Part shown: positions 57,141 through 64,000 of the stretch, one piece after another
How positions within the stretch are numbered: the stretch's first letter is position 1
Layout: each line of letters starts with the position of its first letter
Assembly: GCA_022818135.1 (NCBI GenBank)
Contig: JAFMSR010000009.1
Location: 27,535,573 to 27,599,572, forward strand
Direction: 5' to 3'
Source of the DNA: Saxidomus purpurata
Lineage: Eukaryota; Mollusca; Bivalvia; Venerida; Veneridae
Length of the DNA stretch: 64,000 bases
Notes under the pieces: model-generated
What the model was told of the DNA's origin: nothing
The model's input: the letters and a program-made list of their open reading frames with translations, nothing else
The model's database searches: none
Position numbers and translations under genes: made by a program

Positions 57141-58850
57141 CGGGTTACCCTACATACTGTGCACTTTATGCTATGCATGCATCTATGTTTTAACACCTTG
57201 CCAACCGTACTTAGATCCCTAGATTTCTTTACCAAAATATATACCATATATCCGAGTTACCTTTTCTTTCCTTTTGAAATCTTGGATTATTAACATTGCC
57301 AAAGAATATGGGCATGGACTAGAAGAAACATTATGCTAATTATCTACTTGGTAGCCAGAATAGAACGTTTAAGTAAGTGATAGTCCCCTGTTGTGAATAA
57401 TACAAATATGATAGATACAAATAAAGTCTAAAATGGGTGTGTTTTGAAAACTAAATTTAACGCTGTACATATGTTACATAACCCCAACACTTATTGACAC
57501 ACATGATTTTTGCATGCTGCAAATGATTTCCAGGAGACAAAGGGCACATTGAGATGTTAGATACACATGCTATTGAGCTGAACTGGTAAACAAATCGACC
57601 AGCATATCCTATTTTAGCATGTAACCGGGAAACAGATTTCTTTGACTTTGGACTGATTATATAGGTGCTTTATAGAATTTAAGGAGCATTACCCGCAGCC
57701 CTTTGGCCTAGGTACAATACGCTTTTACTTTTGTATCTAATATTGAAGATAAAAATGAACAAAATAAGTAAAACACTTTGTTTAATCACCAAGAAAATAA
57801 GGCATAAAATAGTGTAAGACAAAACAAGATGAAGATTTGAAATACAATAAAGCTTAAAAAACAATTGTCGTTCTATAGAAAGCGAGTAATTCTGTCTCAG
57901 TTTTAAGTTTACCACTTTGAACCCATGTGTATTTGTAGATTAAGTTCACGTTTCACATGATACATTTGCACAAGAAAATTTGAACTCCAGGCCAAAATAA
58001 TTACTGCGTTGTATAGTGACAATTGTTATGAATTGCATTAACATCGATCACTGTTTGTACTGCTATATTATGTACATATGTTTTCTTTACTTTTACTATC
58101 GGGTTAATAACTCTAATGTTCACAAAATAAAAGAGTTTACTATTTCAACAAATCTATATAATATCTATAAACCTCCAGCTGAATGAGCAGTTTGAGAACA
58201 GAAACAATGTTTCATTACGTAAGCATTCCGAGCCATGACAATTGACATTACTGAGTCCCAAATTACTCTACAGCTTATACTTACCTTTAGCATTGAACTA
58301 TACTATTTGGCAAATTAAACTTTAACTCAAAAGATACTTTGAACAATTCATAATTTTGACAGTGGGAAAAGAGAGGCCAATTTGTTCAAGCTTGTTAACG
58401 TCAAGCATTTTCCAACGGCAGTAACTTCCATCTATATAACCTACTACAGTTATCAAAGGTTAATGCTAGTGTTTAACTTAGGCATGCTAGTTCTAGATTG
58501 TGTGGTGTAAGATATACTTTATACGAGTTGTGAGCTTTAAACCATACGCAATATACTCTTAGTTATACGGGCCGTATTACATGTGGATATTTTCACCGTA
58601 TGTCGTCCGAGCCTTTAGGCGGTACATACCATGTACCAGGCTTAATCCGTATTATGATTACATATCACCATAACTTTAATATCATCAGCCAATTTGATTA
58701 TATCATAACCCTTATGGAGAACCTAAGTACTATAAGAGGAAATCTTTCTTTGTAAATGATGTTACGTTTGCTAAGGGTCCTTAAAATAATAGTAAAAAAA
58801 CAAAAATAATATCAAACAGGGAATGCCACGTACCAAAAACGCAGCCTCCC
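57141..58850. other. AT-rich intergenic stretch
   Basis: No gene or repeat is recognised. Confidence 0.4.
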
Positions 58851-58856
58851 CAAAAC

Positions 58857-58888
58857 GAGCCCCACATCACCCAGAAGTGCACACCACC

Positions 58889-58921
<33 letters not shown>

Positions 58922-59184
58922 CACACACACACAATCATGTACACACACACATATACACTACCAACACACACTAGCATACAAAGCAAACACACGAGGACAA
59001 AACGAACAATTAAAGGAACACAGTGGGGCACCGCCTTGGAACGGTCAGTGGCAAAAACACCACTGGGGAGCTTAAACCGGTTTATGGTGCGCACCCAACC
59101 TCACTCTTACCCCCACCATGTTCCAAAGTCACAGGACAGTGTAAATAATAACGAGCCCCACATCACCCAGAAGTGCACACCACC

Positions 59185-59217
<33 letters not shown>

Positions 59218-59250
59218 CACACACACACAATCATGTACACACACACAGTG
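58857..59250 (+). repeat. (CA)n microsatellites inside a ~295-bp direct duplication
   Basis: 'gagccccacatcacccagaa' plus 'gtgcacaccaccaacacaca' and the following CA run, then 'acgacacacacacacaatca', occur at 58857-58960 and again at 59152-59250. The CA tracts are almost the same length in both, which points to a recent segmental duplication. Confidence 0.9.
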
Positions 59251-59781
59251 TGTCCGTGCAACTAAAATACATTTGTTTCATACACCTTTATACAGATGTA
59301 ATAACTTAACAGTCTGAAAGTGTAATGACTTTGGGGGACGCAGTAAAACAAAATCCTTTACAAATACAAAATTAGCATTAAAACAATAATCTTACAACAT
59401 GATCAACATCATCAACATCATCATCATCACCAGCAAAACCAAATAAAACACTACAAGAAGAATAGTATACACGTCCAAGAAAAGATACTAATTAAATGAT
59501 ACGTGAAGTACTTTTTTGTCAGTATTACACACCTCACTTTCATCCTCGATACTCGCACATTAAGACAATATCCACAATTACGTAGCAGTCAAAATATACA
59601 CATTACTACATATTAAAACATCACGATACCTTAAGGCATCATACTGTCAATCTTTTTCAATCACTGAAAAAAAAAACCCGTAAATGATCGAAAACAACAT
59701 ATACAATGTATAAGAAACAAAATGTAAAAATAAATAAATAAAAAGTGATTACTTGTAAGAAATAAACGAAAATAAAATGAT
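59251..59781. other. AT-rich intergenic stretch
   Basis: A short 'atcaacatcatcatc' run occurs near 59400. No gene is seen. Confidence 0.4.
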
Positions 59782-60278
59782 AAATACTTTCAATATTCCT
59801 CAGGGAATAATTATAACTGTTTTTCTATTTAAAACAACTCTTTAATTCAAATTTTCGGCAATATTGCCTTTTTCAAGAAATTTGTCTACACTTTTTAAAT
59901 TCACATGTTGATCATATTCATGACAAGCTTAGAAATGAAAAAAACAACAAAACGTCAGGAAATGACGTCACGTCCTAATGACGTCATATACACTAAGCGT
60001 CCAAATGACGTTTCCCGTACTTTCAGGTAAGAGTCCAATCACATTTCTTCATGTGATTGAACTCTTACCTGAAAGTACGGGAAACGTCATTTGGACGCTT
60101 AGTGTATATGACGTCATTAGGACGTGACGTCATTTCCTGACGTTTTGTTGTTTTTTTTCATTTCTAAGCTTGTCATGAATATGATCAACATGTGAATTTA
60201 AAAAGTGTAGACAAATTTCTTGAAAAAGGCAATATTGCCGAAAATTTGAATTAAAGAGTTGTTTTAAATAGAAAAACA
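59782..60278. mobile_element. Long near-perfect palindrome (foldback/MITE), ~230-bp arms
   Basis: The arms meet at about 60047 with a 6-base spacer 'ttcttc'; for example 'gtaagagtccaatcacat' faces 'atgtgattgaactcttac'. They differ by only a few bases over about 230 bp. The same 14 bases, 'gaaaataaaatgat', flank both sides (59768-59781 and 60279-60292), consistent with a target-site duplication. An outer 35 bp ('ttcaatattcctcaggga') is present only on the left. Each arm has two TGACGTCA octamers. A single-arm relative lies at 21155-21240. It sits about 80 bases 3' of the minus-strand gene's stop. Confidence 0.92.
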
Positions 60279-60369
60279 GAAAATAAAATGATCTAGCAAA
60301 AACGATAAAAACAATAAAATATTTAATCAATGACAAGAAATATCAATGATTTCCAAAGTTTTATGGTTG

Positions 60370-60483
60370 TTAAATGAGCTTCTCAAGAATTAATGCGGTT
60401 GAGTAGATATTCTCCATCTGTTGTCTTTTATTTGAGGAGAGTATCGGCGTCTGTAGAATCTGGGCTTGTACACTCTTCTGACA
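60370..60483 (-). CDS. Minus-strand gene, terminal exon with stop
   Basis: Minus-strand acceptor 'tatattttcag'. 37 codons then TAA, phase 0. It encodes CQKSVQAQILQTPILSSNKR, then QQMENIYSTALILEKLI. An ATTAAA variant poly(A) signal lies about 50 bases downstream (around 60319 on the plus coordinate). Confidence 0.65.
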   Translation of the reverse strand, partial: CQKSVQAQILQTPILSSNKRQQMENIYSTALILEKLI

Positions 60484-63400
60484 CTGAAAATATAAGAAAA
60501 AAGATATGTGTAGTCCATAAACCTGATTAGATATTATAAGATGTCGTCAATTAACGACAACAAACAGTTTGCAAAAAAAGCAATTCTTGGTATTCAATTT
60601 TGAGTCACAGGTAAGCCACTTCCTGCATACATTGTAATGGGAACACACTTTGATTGTCAAAATATAACTTACATAGCTTGTGTTAAAAACTGTACTATAC
60701 TCGTATATTATAATGGAAGGTTGAGAATATAAATTATTTCTTAGCACTGATTTTCAGCATGTTTACTTATCATACTTTATAGGACTATTCGTTTCTAACA
60801 ACTTACAGGGATGAAATAAATTTACCTTTTCCGACGCAGACATTTTAATCATTACAGAATTAGCATCTATGCTGCGGAAAACAAGTTTGCATTCATGATG
60901 AAACTGAAGGTTCTGATATAGTTGTCTAAAGATCAGGAGTTTGTGGTAAACAGACAGCATTCCATTTGCGACAAGCTCATTTAACCTCAATTGTTTCATG
61001 TCTTCTTGTGGAACTCCATGTTTCAATATCGAATACATTCTAATGACATTCATTCCAATACCTATAACAGATATAAACCACAACAATAATCATAGGAAAT
61101 AAACAACATTTGCATGTACCTTCGACCAAACACAAAGAGGTATAGGGTTTTAAAAAATGAATCAGTTTTTGCAAGGAACAGAACGCCCGGAAATATTTAA
61201 TTCATTCTGTTTTCAAATATATTTAAAGAAAATTACCTTTTCTTTTGATGATTTGTGAACTCGTTTTGCTAACCTTAACATGAAAACTACACGTCCTTGG
61301 GTAAGAAAATATAAGTGTAAGCTTACAGGGAAAATTCAATAACTTTTAAGACAATACGGGTTTTTCACAGACTTATCGTTCTTGCGTTCTCTTCAGCGTT
61401 AAAGAGCACAAACGGTTATCGATCGGCGAATGAGGGGCAGTTTCGGCCCGATAACGGAAGCGTATTACTGTTTTGATGTATCATGAATGAATAATCCTAT
61501 ATGATTATCATGTATTTTGCTAAATAATTAACTTATTTCTACTATAAATTATATCCTTACTTAAATAAGTATATTTTTGTAACTTTAATTGTAGAAAATG
61601 ATGAAATTATAATATGGAGAAAAGAAAAGAATCGCCGGCGAAGGCTTCATTTACAATTTCATGAATGTGCATAAATGATTACAGAAATTAATAAAACTGT
61701 ACATTCAGCATTTCAACAAAATATTAGTAGACTCTAATGTATTTGTTGATAAGTTAAGTAAATTCGTACTTGTATTAGAATTAAAAAATAAAGCAAAATA
61801 CGTGGTAAGGGAGTTTTCTTTCTTCAAACAGAAACACTTCTACAGCGGATTTTGTGTATCAACTATTAATATATACGGTTAACTGTAAATTACTTTAAAT
61901 CACTTTATTATCTAAACAAAAGAATAAAGAAGTTATGAAGTAAATTTCAATAAAACGTTTTGAAAAATGTCAAAGCGAACTTGAAAACGGAAGCAAATAA
62001 TGATAAATAGTAATGGCAAGTACAACGTGAGAGTTTTTTTCCGTAACTCGGAGACGGACCTATACTAACTTACTACAGCTTAATAGCACATCAATCATGA
62101 CTTTAAAATAATCTACCAACGATTATTTTACGATGTCAGCAACATATTCTAAAGAAAGCAAATTAAAATAAATAGTTAGAAATAGTTAGAAACAGTTAGA
62201 AAAACGGACCCGTGTACATCGGCGCGTGTACCTAGCTCCGCAATCAGTTTGAAAACAGATGATGAAAAAACGGGTGAAAAAAGCTTTAATAATAAAAATG
62301 GGAAAGTGTTGCCATAATACTGAGAGGTAAATGAAAAGAGAGAAAATGCTTTAAAAATGCTAACATACTTCTATAACTTGAAGTATATAAACGGGTGTGC
62401 GGGCAGTTTTTATTCATTTATTCTTCTACTTTTCCGGGTTAAAGTATATATTAATCATTAAGAATATCATTTCAAAACGCTGCTGTTGCTTGTACACAAA
62501 ATGATTTCTTTTTAAGAAACACGAAAATAATTCTCATAGCTTTAAAAGTGTTGTCATAGTATCAAATAATGGTATTCATATGAAGATACAAAAAAAAAGA
62601 AAAACGCGACGCGGTCGTTTTCTTTTTTAATACTATATAAATCTGTAAAAATATAAATGAATATCTATTAATTTCAACATTAATCTATATCTTTTTTTAA
62701 CTAAATGTTTAACATCGTCATACTATTTAAAAGATATTTAGACAAAAAAAAAGACCGCTGTGCATACAGTTTTATTTCAATTAACATGGACCATATGTGT
62801 GTATTTAGGTCTGTGCAGTTAATTATTACGCCTGTATATTAAAACTATTAATCGTTGTAGAGATTACTAAATTTTTTAAATCATATCCCCATTTAGAGAA
62901 AAAGGGATACATTAAAAGGGTTTAAGTAAAATATATTTAAAACTGTTACTGTACCATTTTATGAAAGAAAATAACCGTCGAGTAGATGTGTCTGTCGTTA
63001 ACTTTTTTCATTGATCATTCTAAATAATGACTTTAAATATATTTGAATGACTAAAAGAATAATATATTATTAAACATTAGTAAATAGCTTTTAACAATCT
63101 CGTTAAAGTGTTTTATAAAACAAATATAAATGATAGATCAATATATCAGTACGTATCGCTTAAGCAGTGGCGTGTAACTGCCCCCTCAGTTGCTAATACG
63201 GTCATATCTCATTGATGACGCGCATGCGCAGAGGTCTGTGAAAAACCCGTATTGCGACTCTGCATATTGTGTTGCAGATTACATTTCTACTCTATTACGG
63301 CAAGCGTCTAGAGGTCAGGAAATACACTGAACTATATTCATATGAATGTTCATCTGTATATTTATCCCTATATACGCTAAAGAATCCAACAAACAATATC

Positions 63401-63918
63401 AAGATTTATCTGTGAGGCTGCAATATTTCGTGTAGAAAAACCTTTAAGTCATGTTGTATGTGTATTGTCTAAATAAATCGATAAAAAAGAGATAGAAGAA
63501 ACTGTTTTCTGGAAACGTTTAAATCACCCCTAAACATTTATGTATACTTCAACACACAATGCATTTATATTCCTAAGCTAGTAATTGAAAAAAGTCGTAA
63601 TTGCTGCTTTAAATATATAATACGATAATAGTGTATGATAAATACGATTATTGGTATATGATAAAAAAGATACTTTAACAGCCGAGTAGAAGCGATGTCC
63701 AGTCGAAAGACTACAACCCAGCACGCAAATCGACTGCTGAAACATTTCATTTATATTATTTATTTAACACATGTCTCAAATCATCTGTTAAATGAATGAA
63801 TGCCGACATGTGTCTAGAATATATTGCAAACGTAGACAAACTAGACTTCAATTATAAGTAAAAACGTACTTTTCGAGTAATCCGGCCGATCTTGCTCTTT
63901 CAAGTCTGGATTAAATTT
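60370..63918 (-). CDS. Partial minus-strand gene, last three exons, unrecognised protein
   Basis: On the minus strand, exons 63918-63870, 61061-60826 and 60483-60370 join with agreeing phases (1, then 0) and end in TAA. The chain reads KFNPDLKEQDRPDYSK, then IGMNVIRMYSILKHGVPQED, LRLNELVANGMLSVYHKLL, IFRQLYQNLQFHHECKLVF, and a Gln-rich end CQKSVQAQILQTPILSSNKR to ILEKLI. That is at least 132 residues, mostly predicted helical by eye, with alternating hydrophobic and charged residues. The first visible exon begins at an acceptor, so the gene's 5' part lies beyond 64000. I do not recognise the family and assign no function. Support rests on three exons with matching phases and good splice sites. 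Confidence 0.65.
60826..61061 (-). CDS. Minus-strand gene, penultimate exon
   Basis: Minus-strand acceptor 'atctgttatag', donor 'aaaag|gtaaat'. 79 codons with the carried base. It contains GVPQEDMKQLRLNELVANGM and ECKLVFRSIDANSVMIKMSA. It is clearly less AT-rich than its flanks. Confidence 0.72.
61062..63869. other. Intron of the minus-strand gene (2.8 kb)
   Basis: AT-rich. I found no further exon pair in phase on either strand and no clear repeat. Confidence 0.45.
63870..63918 (-). CDS. Minus-strand gene, upstream short exon
   Basis: Minus-strand acceptor 'ttgtaattttcag', donor 'aaaa|gtacgt'. It encodes KFNPDLKEQDRPDYSK and leaves one base, matching the phase needed by the exon at 61061. 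At 49 bases it is the least secure of the three. Confidence 0.55.
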
Positions 63919-64000
63919 CTGAAAATTACAAACAATTATAACTACCACAGCTTCACGTACTTGCTGTTAAATATAGGAACAAGAGTATAAGTGTTTCGAA

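Noticed and set aside
58823..59317. Thr/His-rich 164-codon frame
   Set aside because: Driven by CA microsatellites and their duplication. No coding evidence outside the repeats.
63565..63750. 61-codon minus-strand frame
   Set aside because: AT-rich hydrophobic frame with no splice or homology support, inside the intron of the minus-strand gene.

Overview
This window looks like nuclear DNA from a bivalve mollusc. It is AT-rich and intron-rich, and crowded with tandem repeats, LINE fragments, tRNA-derived SINEs, MITEs and foldback elements of the kind seen in clam genomes. No bacterial or organellar gene organisation is visible. The lineage call is inference from repeat style and protein architecture, not from a species marker.

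Four protein-coding loci can be supported by chaining exons whose splice sites and reading phases agree. (1) About 4.2-9.3 kb, plus strand: a partial extracellular gene with the second half of an F5/8-type C (discoidin) domain followed by a cysteine-rich PAN/apple-like exon. Its 3' end was not found, and a 500-N assembly gap begins at 10182. (2) 15.9-34.5 kb, plus strand: a seven-exon gene for a small basic protein of about 244 aa with two IQ (calmodulin-binding) motifs. Its introns hold SINEs, MITEs and a 2-kb 36-bp minisatellite that ends at the proposed last exon. (3) 46.1-55.3 kb, plus strand: a complete seven-exon gene for a secreted protein of 576 aa, consisting of signal peptide, cysteine-rich N-terminus, two EGF domains and two von Willebrand factor A domains. 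The first vWA has an intact metal site and the second a degenerate one. (4) 60.4-63.9 kb, minus strand: the last three exons of an unrecognised, probably helical protein that continues beyond the right edge.

The rest is repeats. LINE relics lie at 5.2-7.3 kb (split by a 1.06-kb insertion), 43.2-43.8 kb and 51.0-52.6 kb (minus strand, enclosed by inverted minisatellite arms). One SINE family occurs twice in opposite orientations (13.8 and 45.2 kb). A mariner-type MITE pair sits at 22.2 and 30.0 kb. A near-perfect 0.5-kb palindrome carrying four CRE octamers lies just 3' of locus 4. Three copies of one roughly 1-kb dispersed repeat occur at 1, 12.2 and 48.2 kb. More than a dozen minisatellites have periods from 18 to about 90 bp.

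The loci share no obvious pathway. Loci 1 and 3 both encode modular extracellular proteins of a type common in molluscan adhesion, matrix or recognition repertoires. I found no clear new multi-gene system. The most notable items are the locus 3 architecture, the unnamed IQ and minus-strand genes, the multiplied splice acceptors and minisatellite-abutting last exon of the IQ gene, and the nested foldback structures.
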